Assembly (NCBI RefSeq): GCF_003985125.1
Contig: NZ_ML133600.1
Location: 1-34,042, forward strand
Direction of reading: 5' to 3'
Length of the DNA stretch: 34,042 bases
DNA from: Rhizobium phaseoli
GTDB taxonomy: Bacteria; Pseudomonadota; Alphaproteobacteria; Rhizobiales; Rhizobiaceae
The translations under genes and the position numbers were made by a program. This document shows positions 1 through 6,963 of this stretch, one piece after another; the first letter of the stretch is position 1, and each line of letters begins with the position of its first letter. The notes below the pieces were generated by a model. It did no database searches. It was not told the origin of the DNA and saw nothing but the letters and a program-made list of their open reading frames with translations.

Positions 1-156
1 GCAGCCCGACCATCAAGGCCTTTCACAAGCGGCTGCGCGACGCCGGCAAACCGCCCAAGGTCGCCATCGTCGCCGCCATGCGAAAGCTCATCATCATGAT
101 CAACACTATCCTCAAAAGACAAACGCCCTGGAACGAGCCGCAACAACACGGTTGCT
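1..156 (+). mobile_element. 3' end of an IS110-family insertion sequence (cut by the window edge)
   Basis: Only the right-hand end of the element is inside the window: the last codons of its transposase gene and almost no downstream DNA. IS110-type elements usually carry very little non-coding DNA after the transposase gene. Sequence shared with the chromosomal repeat copy at 615-809 begins at about position 155, at the transposase stop codon. The element therefore appears to end at about 150-156, inside or at the edge of that repeat. The exact end cannot be fixed without the left flank. Confidence 0.7.
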
Positions 157-158
157 GA
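3..158 (+). CDS. IS110-family transposase, C-terminal fragment
   Basis: The frame is open from the window edge and gives about 51 residues ending at TGA (156-158). The translation contains RLRDAGKPPKVAIVAAMRKL followed by a short helix and a terminal TPW. This is the characteristic end of the IS116/IS110/IS902 transposase C-terminal (Tnp_20) region. IS110 enzymes are DEDD recombinases that use a bridge RNA from the non-coding end of the element. Neither the catalytic DEDD domain nor the serine region is in the window, so activity cannot be judged. The TGA stop coincides with the start of the shared repeat sequence, so the stop codon may be supplied by the target DNA. Confidence 0.8.
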   Translation, partial: SPTIKAFHKRLRDAGKPPKVAIVAAMRKLIIMINTILKRQTPWNEPQQHGC

Positions 159-344
159 GGCGCCCCGCAGGGGCCTCGAAGGACGAGGGCGGGTGGCAGG
201 ATTGCCACGGCATCGGCAAGGTGGCCAGCCCCCGTCCTTCGAGGCTCCGCCCTGCGGGCTGCGCGCCTCAGGATGAGGCTGGAGAGAGGGCGCGCCATAA
301 AGCTGAAGAGAGGGCACGCCGGGCCGGCCCCCCTCTGTCCTGCC
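155..344 (+). repeat. Rhizobiales-type palindromic mosaic repeat, copy 1
   Basis: A unit of about 185 bp made of two facing arms. One runs GCCCCGCAGGGGCCTCGAAG, then an ACGAGGGCGGG segment. The other runs GTCCTTCGAGGCTCCGCCCT and ends CCTCAGGATGAGGCTGGAGA. It is almost identical to the copy at 615-809, including the tail GGGCACGCCGGGCCGGCCCC. It is related in inverted orientation to three units at 14276-14867. Short frames across it on both strands follow the repeat and are not considered genes. Confidence 0.85.
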
Positions 345-391
345 TGACATCTCCCCGACAAGGGACGAGATTGGCTGGAGGCGCCCCCCAA

Positions 392-555
392 CCTCCCTCA
401 TTCCTGTGTCCTCAGGGCTTTGCCCGAGGGATGTCACAGGAATCCAGTGCGCCCAAGTCCTTGGGCGCGGGAGACGCTCTTCAGGTCATATGAGTCATTC
501 ACCGCGCCGACGCGCGGTGGCTGGATTCCTATGACAAGCACAGGAATGAGGGAGG
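392..555. repeat. Mosaic element bounded by a perfect 17-bp inverted repeat
   Basis: The arms CCTCCCTCATTCCTGTG (392-408) and its exact reverse complement (539-555) enclose about 130 bp. Inside are further small palindromes such as GCGCCCAAGTCCTTGGGCGC and CCGCGCCGACGCGCGG. There is no credible gene. It resembles the composite palindromic elements scattered in Rhizobium chromosomes and could be a non-autonomous, MITE-like element. No flanking target duplication was recognised. Confidence 0.6.
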
Positions 556-614
556 AGAGGGCAGCCCACACAACGATCAGCCCTCACCCAGGACGGCACG
601 CACAACGATCAGCC

Positions 615-809
615 CTCAGCCTGAGGTGCCCCGCAGGGGCCTCGAAGGGCGAGGGCGGGTGGCTGGATTGCCACGGCATCAGCAAGGTGGCCAGCCCCGT
701 CCTTCGAGGCTCCGCCCTGCGGGCTGCGCGCCTCAGGATGAGGCTGGAGAGAGGGCGCGCCATAAAGCTGAAGAGAGGGCACGCCGGGCCGGCCCCCCTC
801 TGTCCTGCC
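615..809 (+). repeat. Palindromic mosaic repeat, copy 2
   Basis: A direct repeat of 155-344 differing by only a few bases, here with its left edge complete (CCTGAGGTGCCCCGCAGG). It ends four bases before the TAG stop (813-815) of the minus-strand acyltransferase gene, so it sits immediately downstream of that gene. Just upstream, at about 572-620, a short phrase CAACGATCAGCCCTCA occurs twice. The same phrase recurs in inverted orientation in the 14.4-14.9 kb cluster. Confidence 0.85.
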
Positions 810-812
810 GGC

Positions 813-3800
813 CTACGCCGCCTCCCCCTTCTCAGCCACACTCTCCGCCAGCTTGCGTGCCGCAACGAAATCGACCTTGCCGGATCCCAGCACCGGCACC
901 TTGCCGATGGTGACCTCGGCCGGCACCATCATGTCCATGGCGCCCTTCGATTTGGCGAAGGCGAGGAATTCGGCGCGGGTGGCGGTTTCGGCTTCGGTGA
1001 GCAGCACCAGGCGCTCGCCCTTCTTGGGGTCGGGGAGCGAGGAGACGACCGAGAGCGCGCCCGGCCAGAGTTCGGCAGCCAGCGTTTCGACGGCGGCGAG
1101 GGAGATCATTTCGCCGCCGATCTTGGCGAAGCGCTTGGCGCGGCCGCGGATCTTGACGAAGCCGTCCTCGTCGATGGTGACGATGTCGCCGGTGTCGTGC
1201 CAGCCGTCGGCGAGCGGCTCGAGCACGCCGGGCTTTTCGGCACGCAGATAGCCGGCCATGACATTGGCGCCGCGCACATGCAGCCTTCCGCCCTCATCGA
1301 GGCCGGGCACCGGTTCGAGCTTCCACTCCATACCCGGCAGGATTTTGCCGACCGTGCCGGAGCGGTTGTACATCGGCGTGTTGATGGAAATAACAGGCGC
1401 CGTCTCGGTGACGCCATAGCCTTCCAAGATGCGCAGGCCGAATTTTTCCATATAGGTGTGGCGGGTCGAGGCCTTCACCGGCTCGGCGCCGGAGAAGATA
1501 TAGCGGATCGAGCGGAAATCATACGGATGCGCCGTCCTGGCATAACCGTTGAGGAAGGTATCGGTGCCGAAGATGATCGTGGCGTTGGAGACATAGATCA
1601 GCTCCGGCACGATGCGGTAATGCAGCGGCGACGGATAGAAATAGACCGGCACGCCCGAGATCAGCGGCAGCACGGTGCCGGCCGTCAGCCCGAAGGAATG
1701 GAAGACCGGCAGGATGTTGAACACCTTGTCGCCGCTGTGGAAATCGATACGGGCGGCGGCCTGGGCGGCGTTCGACAGGATGTTGCGGTGGGTCAGCACC
1801 ACGCCCTTCGGCGTGCCCTCCGAGCCCGAGGTGAAGAGGATGACGGCCGGATCGTCCGGCCGGCGCTTCACCAGCGGCCGGCCCTTGCGCAGCAGCCCGC
1901 GGATCTTGTCGAGCGCGCCGATCTCGGCTCTCAGATCATCGAGCCAGACGATCGTCACCTGCTTTTGCAGTTCCTCGACGACAGGGCCGAGCTTGGCCTG
2001 GGCGACGAAGGCGCGCGAGGTCAGCACATGTTTCACCTCGGCAGCCCTGCAGGCGGAGAGGATATTGGCCGCACCCGCGGTGAAGTTCAGCATGGCCGGC
2101 ACCTTGCCTGCGCTCACGACGCCGAGAATGGTGGCGGCGGCGCCATTGGCATTCGGCAGCATGACGCCGATATTTGCCTCCGGGAAGCGGGCGCGGAACT
2201 TGGCGCCGAGCACGGCGGCACCCGTCAGCAGCTTGCCATAGGTGAGGCTGCCGGTGACCGGATCCTCGACGGCGAGCTTTTTCATGCCGAATTCCTGGGC
2301 CGCCTGGATGACGCGACCGAGAACGGTCGACGAGGTATCGGCGGTCTGAAACAACAGGTTCGACATCACCTGATAGAGCGCGGCCCCGGCCGCCGTGCGG
2401 CGCTTGCGGCCCTTGAGCTCGGCCGGCACTTCGAGCTTTACCGGCTCGAGAATGGTGACCTTGACCTTGGGGAACAGCCGGCGGCGGATCTTGCCGTTAT
2501 CGAGATAGGAGAGATAGCTCTTCTCCAGCCCGTCGATCTTGACCGGCACCACCATCGAGCCGGTTTTGTCCGCGACCATGGCGGCGCCGTCATAGACCTT
2601 CATCAGCGTTCCCGTCACCGTCAGCCGGCCCTCGGGGAAGATGCCGATCGGGCTGCCGTCCTGCACCACCTTGATCAGCGAACGGGTCGCCATCGGCTTG
2701 GTCGGGTCGAGCGGCAGGAATTTGCACATTTTGAGGAAGGGCCGCACCCACCAGGCCTGGGCGATCTTGTAATCGACGGCGAAGGTCGGCTCCTCCTCGG
2801 TGATGGCGAGCGCCAGGGCGCCATCGAGCAGGCTGACATGGTTGAGCGCAATGATCGGCGCGCGGCCGGCCTTCTTGATATTCTCCAGCCCCTCGACCTC
2901 GAGGCGCATGAAGGCGCGGAACAGGATCGAGATGAAATCGCGGAAGGGATTGGTCGGCAGCGTCTTCAGCATCAGCCAGGCGACGGCGAAATTGAGAATG
3001 CCGAGGCCGATCAGAATCTGCGGGATGGAGGCGCCGAGCGCCTGGATGACGGCGACGAGGCCGAGGCCGATGGTGATGAACAGCGCCGAGAGCACGTTGG
3101 CCGCACCGATGACACGGGCGCGGCGGTCCTCATGCGCCCAGGTCTGCAGCGCGGCGAAAGTGGGCACGGCGATGAAGGCGCCCGAAATCGCCATGCCGGC
3201 GAGATCGATGGCGACGCGGATGGTATTCTGACCGGCGAAGAAATCGAGGATCGTCGTCGCATGGGCAGCCGAGGCCAGGCCCCAGAGGTTCCAGGCGAGA
3301 TCGAGGCTGAAGAGGCCGAGCAGCGCCGTGCCGACAGGGGCCGGCAGCAGCACGATGCGGCCCGACGACATCCAGGCGGCAATGCCGGAGCCGACGGCGA
3401 CGGCAATGGCGAAGACGGTGAGATAGGCGGGAACGACCAGCTCGGAGCCGCCGAGCAGCTCGGTCACCATGGTCGGCAGGATCGACAGCACGAAGGCGCC
3501 GACCAGCCAGAACCAGCAGTTCATCAGCGCCGAACGCCACAGCCGCTTGTCCTCGCGGATTTCCCGGACGAGGGTGTAGCTGGAGCGGATGACATTGCGG
3601 TCGATCTCAAGATCCGGCGCCTTGGAGCCGGTGGGCGGGATCATCCGGCTCGCCAGCCAGCAGAGCAGCGACAGCCCCATCATCATCGAGCCGAACAGCA
3701 GCACATTGTCGCCGCTCGAAAAAGCCAAAGCGGCGATGATCGTGCCGGCGAGGATGGCGATGAAGGTGCCGCCCTCGATCCAGGCATTGGCCTTCGGCAG

Positions 3801-4208
3801 GTCGCGGCGCTCGAGATGATCGGGCAGGATGCCGTATTTGATCGGCCCGAACAGCGCCGAGATGACGCCGAAGCCGAAGAGCGCCGCCATCAGCACAAAG
3901 ATGGAGGAGAAGGCGAGGCCGACGACGGCCAGTGCGGCAATGCCGATCTCGCAGCGTTTCAAGAGTTCGGCAACCTTCGCCTTGTCGTGTTTGTCGGCCA
4001 GCTCGCCGCCGAGCGCCGAAAGCAGCAGGAAGGGCACGATGAGGATGACGCCAGCAAGCGTCACCAGCGCGGCGCCTTCGCTGGCCGACATCTTGAAGAG
4101 AATGAGGAACACCAGCGTGTTCTTCAGAAAATTGTCGTTGAAGGCCGTGAGGAACTGGGTCCAGAACAGCGGCGCGAATTTTCTAGACGTCATCAGATTG
4201 TGTTGCAC
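813..4208 (-). CDS. Three-domain acyl-[ACP]--phospholipid O-acyltransferase (LplT-PlsC-acyl-ACP synthetase fusion)
   Basis: This 1131-residue inner-membrane protein joins three activities. Residues about 10-415 are an MFS-type transporter like the lysophospholipid flippase LplT. Residues about 430-620 are a PlsC-type acyltransferase with NHVSLLD (N456-H457 ... D462) and FPEGR (524-528). Residues about 630-1125 are an AMP-forming acyl-ACP/acyl-CoA synthetase with TSGSEGTPKG (793-802), GYGVTETAP and GWHDTGD. Family knowledge says Aas-type proteins import lysophospholipid and re-acylate it, maintaining membrane lipids. The GTG at 4208 is preferred because AGAAGGA lies 8 bases upstream. The ATG five codons later has no well-placed ribosome site. 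It is the third minus-strand gene after the PspA-like and YiaA/B-like genes, suggesting a membrane-repair operon. A 1301-codon frame opposite is a composition artefact. Confidence 0.93.
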   Translation of the reverse strand: MQHNLMTSRKFAPLFWTQFLTAFNDNFLKNTLVFLILFKMSASEGAALVTLAGVILIVPFLLLSALGGELADKHDKAKVAELLKRCEIGIAALAVVGLAFSSIFVLMAALFGFGVISALFGPIKYGILPDHLERRDLPKANAWIEGGTFIAILAGTIIAALAFSSGDNVLLFGSMMMGLSLLCWLASRMIPPTGSKAPDLEIDRNVIRSSYTLVREIREDKRLWRSALMNCWFWLVGAFVLSILPTMVTELLGGSELVVPAYLTVFAIAVAVGSGIAAWMSSGRIVLLPAPVGTALLGLFSLDLAWNLWGLASAAHATTILDFFAGQNTIRVAIDLAGMAISGAFIAVPTFAALQTWAHEDRRARVIGAANVLSALFITIGLGLVAVIQALGASIPQILIGLGILNFAVAWLMLKTLPTNPFRDFISILFRAFMRLEVEGLENIKKAGRAPIIALNHVSLLDGALALAITEEEPTFAVDYKIAQAWWVRPFLKMCKFLPLDPTKPMATRSLIKVVQDGSPIGIFPEGRLTVTGTLMKVYDGAAMVADKTGSMVVPVKIDGLEKSYLSYLDNGKIRRRLFPKVKVTILEPVKLEVPAELKGRKRRTAAGAALYQVMSNLLFQTADTSSTVLGRVIQAAQEFGMKKLAVEDPVTGSLTYGKLLTGAAVLGAKFRARFPEANIGVMLPNANGAAATILGVVSAGKVPAMLNFTAGAANILSACRAAEVKHVLTSRAFVAQAKLGPVVEELQKQVTIVWLDDLRAEIGALDKIRGLLRKGRPLVKRRPDDPAVILFTSGSEGTPKGVVLTHRNILSNAAQAAARIDFHSGDKVFNILPVFHSFGLTAGTVLPLISGVPVYFYPSPLHYRIVPELIYVSNATIIFGTDTFLNGYARTAHPYDFRSIRYIFSGAEPVKASTRHTYMEKFGLRILEGYGVTETAPVISINTPMYNRSGTVGKILPGMEWKLEPVPGLDEGGRLHVRGANVMAGYLRAEKPGVLEPLADGWHDTGDIVTIDEDGFVKIRGRAKRFAKIGGEMISLAAVETLAAELWPGALSVVSSLPDPKKGERLVLLTEAETATRAEFLAFAKSKGAMDMMVPAEVTIGKVPVLGSGKVDFVAARKLAESVAEKGEAA

Positions 4209-4241
4209 GGCGGGAGTCCTTCTTTAGGCTCGCAGAGAAGG

Positions 4242-4292
4242 CCACAGAGTTGTTACCCATTGGTTGAATGCGGCAACAACTCTGCGCTGTGG
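4242..4292. other. Long imperfect inverted repeat between the YiaA/B-like and acyltransferase genes
   Basis: CCACAGAGTTGTT (4242-4254) pairs with AACAACTCTG (4275-4284), and pairing continues with CTGTGG (4287-4292) after a two-base bulge. On the minus-strand transcript this forms a stem about 16 bp long, starting 11 bases after the upstream gene's stop and ending 34 bases before the acyltransferase start codon. There is no U tract, so it is not a standard terminator. It could be an mRNA-processing or attenuating hairpin within the operon. Confidence 0.6.
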
Positions 4293-4302
4293 TTAAGGAA
4301 GA

Positions 4303-4584
4303 TCAATCTTCATCGCAACGATTGAATTTGACGAGCAGTTTTTCCGTGCGGGCATCCTCGACCTTGCGGATCAGCTTCTCGGATTCGGCATTGTCGCGCA
4401 GCGTCTTGGTGATGTTCACCGTGGTCTGCACCAGCATCAATATGCCCATGGCGAGATAGCCTTTGCCCCACAGATCGAGCGGCATCATGTAAAGGCCGAG
4501 CACCAGCATGAAGGCGGCGGCGCCGAAGGAGATGTAGGAGAAGCTGACCCAGCTGGCGGAGTGTTTCTGGAAACTGTCGTTCAT
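4303..4584 (-). CDS. YiaA/YiaB-like two-helix inner-membrane protein
   Basis: This 93-residue protein has two hydrophobic helices (about residues 10-35 and 40-60). They are followed by NITKTLRDNAESEKL, matching the two-helix YiaAB domain in which a conserved K-x-x-R-D follows helix two. The C-terminal 30 residues are charged and probably cytoplasmic. The E. coli homologues are inner-membrane proteins of unknown biochemical role. The start is supported by GAAGGG 8 bases upstream of the ATG. It lies 43 bases downstream of the PspA-like gene and 94 upstream of the acyltransferase gene, all on the minus strand. It therefore probably belongs to the same envelope-associated operon. Confidence 0.8.
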   Translation of the reverse strand: MNDSFQKHSASWVSFSYISFGAAAFMLVLGLYMMPLDLWGKGYLAMGILMLVQTTVNITKTLRDNAESEKLIRKVEDARTEKLLVKFNRCDED

Positions 4585-4627
4585 TGTCGTGACCCTTCAA
4601 TTTTTAGGGGTGAATGGTTGGATGAGA

Positions 4628-5314
4628 TCAGGCGGCCGGGGTGATGCGGCTCTTCAGCCGGGCAAGCACGTCATCGCCCGATGAGCTGAGCGGCGCGCCG
4701 CAGCCGGCATTGGCGAGCTTCTCGATGATGCCGGCCGGCCGGGTCGTGCTTTCCATGTCCTTCAGTGCGGCCGCCGTCAGCTCGTTCTGGCTCTGGCGCA
4801 GGCGCAGCCGCGCCAGCGTCTCCTCGGCCTCGTCGAGGGTGGCAAGGCCAGGGCCGGCGACGACGACATCGAGCTTCTGCGCCTGCTCGGTGGCGCGCGC
4901 CAGCCGCTCGCCGCGCTGCAGCTCCTGCAGCCGCGCCTCGGCCGAGCGCACGATTGCTTTCAGCTTGCCGATCGATGTCGTGAACTGGGCTTGCGCCGCC
5001 ACCGAAGCATCACGCTCGGCTTCGAGAAAGGCGATCGCCTCGGCCGCCTCGCGGGCCAGGCCCTCATTGCCCTTATCGAGCGCCGCGCAGGCGCGGCTCT
5101 CCAAATCGGCGATACGGCTGAGGATCGTCTGATGCTGCGCCTTTTCCTGCTCGTTCTGGGCGATGGCGACGGCGACGCTGCGGCGCGCCGACTGGATCGC
5201 CTGAGCGGCATCGCGGATCTGCTGGGAAAGCAGCGGCACGGCGTGGCGATCGGCAAAGGCCTGCTCGGCATCATGCGCCCTGCCCCGCAAGAGAATAGAA
5301 ATCAGTTTGAACAT
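4628..5314 (-). CDS. PspA/IM30-family membrane stress protein
   Basis: This 228-residue, almost entirely helical protein starts MFKLISILLRGRAHDAEQAF. That is the amphipathic membrane-binding N-terminus followed by the long coiled-coil hairpin (about residues 30-160) of PspA/IM30/Vipp1 proteins. These ESCRT-III-like proteins bind stressed membranes and suppress proton leakage. It is close to the usual 220-230 residues. The start has GGAGG 6 bases upstream. The gene is first in a minus-strand cluster and divergent from a TetR gene, with three palindromic putative operators in the gap. No PspB, PspC or PspF partner is visible, so control is probably through the TetR regulator rather than sigma-54. 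The assignment is from pattern recognition of the N-terminus and coiled coil; the sequence is quite diverged. Confidence 0.75.
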   Translation of the reverse strand: MFKLISILLRGRAHDAEQAFADRHAVPLLSQQIRDAAQAIQSARRSVAVAIAQNEQEKAQHQTILSRIADLESRACAALDKGNEGLAREAAEAIAFLEAERDASVAAQAQFTTSIGKLKAIVRSAEARLQELQRGERLARATEQAQKLDVVVAGPGLATLDEAEETLARLRLRQSQNELTAAALKDMESTTRPAGIIEKLANAGCGAPLSSSGDDVLARLKSRITPAA

Positions 5315-5331
5315 TTCTTGCCTCCGGTTTA

Positions 5332-5403
5332 TGAACGTTGTTCACGAGTGCTGTTATGGCAGAATCATGAACGACGCTCAAGATAATTTTTGAACGTCGT
5401 TCA
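5332..5403. promoter_or_regulatory. Three palindromic putative operators between the pspA-like and tetR-like genes
   Basis: Three 13-bp sites share the pattern TGAACGNCGTTCA. They are TGAACGTTGTTCA (5332-5344), TGAACGACGCTCA (5368-5380) and a perfect TGAACGTCGTTCA (5391-5403). Site 1 ends 18 bases upstream of the pspA-like start and site 3 lies 22 bases upstream of the tetR-like start. Both promoters should therefore be covered. A palindrome repeated between a TetR gene and its divergent neighbour is the usual arrangement for autoregulation plus control of the partner operon. Binding by this TetR is inferred. Confidence 0.75.
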
Positions 5404-5425
5404 AAAAATCGAAGTGGAATGGTGA

Positions 5426-6043
5426 ATGGCCGGCAGGCGAGAAGAAAAACGCGAGGATTTGAAGGCGCGGCTGATGGAGGCGGCGCGCGAGCGCATCGCC
5501 CGCGACGGGCTTGGTAATCTGCGCGCCCGCGACATCACCCAGGACGCCGGCTGCGCGCTGGGCGGCCTATACACCGCCTTTACCGACCTCGCCGAGCTCG
5601 TCATCCACGTCAACTCGTCGACGCTGAAGGCGCTGGAAGCCAGGCTGACGCTCCCCGAAGCCCGCGACAAAAGCCCGACCGATCGGCTGCGCAACCTCGC
5701 CCAGGGCTACCTCGCCTTCGCCGTCGAGCACCGCAACCTCTGGAAGGCGCTGTTCGACCACTTCCCCCCCGACACCAGCCCGACGCCGCAATGGCACCTC
5801 GACGAACACCTCTTCCTGATGGACGTAATCGCCGAACCGCTCGCCGAACTGCAGCCCGACATGCCGCCTGAAGACCGCGCCATCCGCGCCCGCACCCTCT
5901 TCGGCGCCGTCCACGGGGTGGTCAGCATCAGCCTGGAGGGACGCTTCGTGGGATTGCCGCTGGAAAGACTGGCGCGCGAGGTGGACGAGCTGGTGGTGAC
6001 GATTGCGGCGGGAGCGGAGCGGCGAAGGGAAGCGGACGCGTGA
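5426..6043 (+). CDS. TetR/AcrR-family transcriptional regulator
   Basis: In this 205-residue protein, residues about 10-55 form the TetR helix-turn-helix, including LMEAARERIARDGLGNLRAR and GCALGGLYTAFTDLAEL. The remainder is an all-helical ligand-binding and dimerisation domain with a WKALFDHF segment. It is transcribed divergently from the PspA-like/YiaA-like/acyltransferase cluster, with three TGAACGNCGTTCA palindromes in the 111-bp gap. It is therefore probably an autoregulated repressor of that cluster. The inducer is unknown but could be a lipid or membrane-active compound, given the targets. The ribosome site before ATG 5426 is weak (TGGAATGG). Confidence 0.88.
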   Translation: MAGRREEKREDLKARLMEAARERIARDGLGNLRARDITQDAGCALGGLYTAFTDLAELVIHVNSSTLKALEARLTLPEARDKSPTDRLRNLAQGYLAFAVEHRNLWKALFDHFPPDTSPTPQWHLDEHLFLMDVIAEPLAELQPDMPPEDRAIRARTLFGAVHGVVSISLEGRFVGLPLERLAREVDELVVTIAAGAERRREADA

Positions 6044-6081
6044 GTGCGGCCGCGGTGAGTTTGGCGGAAACGCTCCCCCAC

Positions 6082-6114
6082 CCTCCGTCGTCCTCGGGCT
6101 TGACCCGAGGATCC
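6082..6114. repeat. Short palindromic repeat of the GTC-TCCTCGGGCTTGACCCGAGGA family, copy 1
   Basis: CTCCGTCGTCCTCGGGCTTG followed by ACCCGAGGATCC forms a hairpin of CCTCGGG and CCCGAGG. Related copies occur at 6882-6914, 22995-23030, 24499-24532, 33789-33823 and, truncated, 33903-33924. It lies about 40 bp after the tetR-like gene and could act as a transcript-end hairpin. Confidence 0.75.
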
Positions 6115-6235
6115 GTGCCCGGTGCCAATTAAGGTCAGCATGAATGGCTGACGACGATGCGCCCCGCCCATCCGGGTAATATCAATGCGATGAATCGCGG
6201 CGTAGTGTTCTCTTTGGCTTTGAGAGGAGGATGCT

Positions 6236-6499
6236 ATGCCTACCATATTGGCCTATCACGACGTCAAAGACGTAAAACATTGGCTCACTTCACCGCGCCG
6301 CAAAGAGGTTTTCGAGCCCCTCGGCTGCACAAACATTCGTACGTTTGTCGATCCACAAGCGTCCAACCGGGTTGGCCTGGTCATGGACGTTCCCGACATG
6401 GGCCGCCTGGAGGAATTTATGAAGTCCAAGCAAGCGGCTGAAGCCATGGAGTATGACGGAGTATTGCCGGAGACCTTGGTGATTCTCACTCAATCCTAG
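6236..6499 (+). CDS. Small conserved-looking protein of unknown function (87 aa)
   Basis: The ATG at 6236 is preceded by AGAGGAGG at good spacing, which strongly supports expression. The protein starts MPTILAYHDVKDVKHWLTSP. It contains alternating hydrophobic stretches (RVGLVMDVPDM, LPETLVILTQS) reminiscent of the small ferredoxin-like alpha/beta proteins related to antibiotic-biosynthesis monooxygenases. This fold guess is weak and no catalytic motif is recognised. There are no membrane segments or signal peptide. It stands alone between two repeats. Confidence 0.75.
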   Translation: MPTILAYHDVKDVKHWLTSPRRKEVFEPLGCTNIRTFVDPQASNRVGLVMDVPDMGRLEEFMKSKQAAEAMEYDGVLPETLVILTQS

Positions 6500-6610
6500 A
6501 ACAGGATGATTTTAGGCCCGGTCGGCTAAAATCTGAATCCTGTTCTAAATTAAAGAGTTAGAGCATGATGTCGCCCGAAAACCGCTCACACTTTTCGGCA
6601 TCATGCTCTA
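6498..6610. repeat. Composite mosaic element made of two palindromes
   Basis: The first palindrome (6498-6546) has arms AGAACAGGAT and ATCCTGTTCT. The second (6559-6610) has perfect 12-bp arms TAGAGCATGATG and CATCATGCTCTA enclosing CGAAAACCGCTCACACTTTTCG. The same two modules occur in inverted orientation and more diverged at 16011-16115. It begins inside the stop codon of the preceding small gene and may serve as its transcript end. Confidence 0.8.
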
Positions 6611-6963
6611 GCGGGACATCAGCGGCCGCGTCGAGAAGGTCGGTTCTGGGTTTTGCGATCATGCCTCAGTATCGGTCAGATAATATTGATTGCCGGCACT
6701 GAGGCTGTGACACCACGGCTGCTGTCGGGCCGGCGGCGCGATTCACGCTGACCGGCGCAACCGGAAGTCGACGCCGGTGGCGCGACGCTGCCACGCACTC
6801 CCTTCGGCTGGTGGCATCTGCTAGCGAAATCCGCGGAAGCGCTTGGCCAGCGGGTGGGTTTTGCAGAAAGGCTTCCCCCACCCTCCGTCGCCCTCGGGCT
6901 TGACCCGAGGACCCACAGCCAAGCACTCTGCCCCCCACCACGCCGCCCGCGAAAGGAAACCCC
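6611..6963. other. Intergenic stretch with one short palindromic repeat
   Basis: About 350 bases without a convincing gene. The only recognised structure is a copy of the CCTCGGGCTTGACCCGAGGA repeat at 6882-6914. Short frames here lack ribosome sites and recognisable protein sequence. The SDR gene starts at 6964, preceded by GAAAGGAAACCCC. Confidence 0.5.

Noticed and set aside
420..4325. A 1301-codon open frame on the plus strand
   Set aside because: It lies opposite the clearly homologous acyltransferase gene. Its translation is rich in H, D, R, G and A with no domain pattern, which is typical of the antisense frame of a GC-rich gene.
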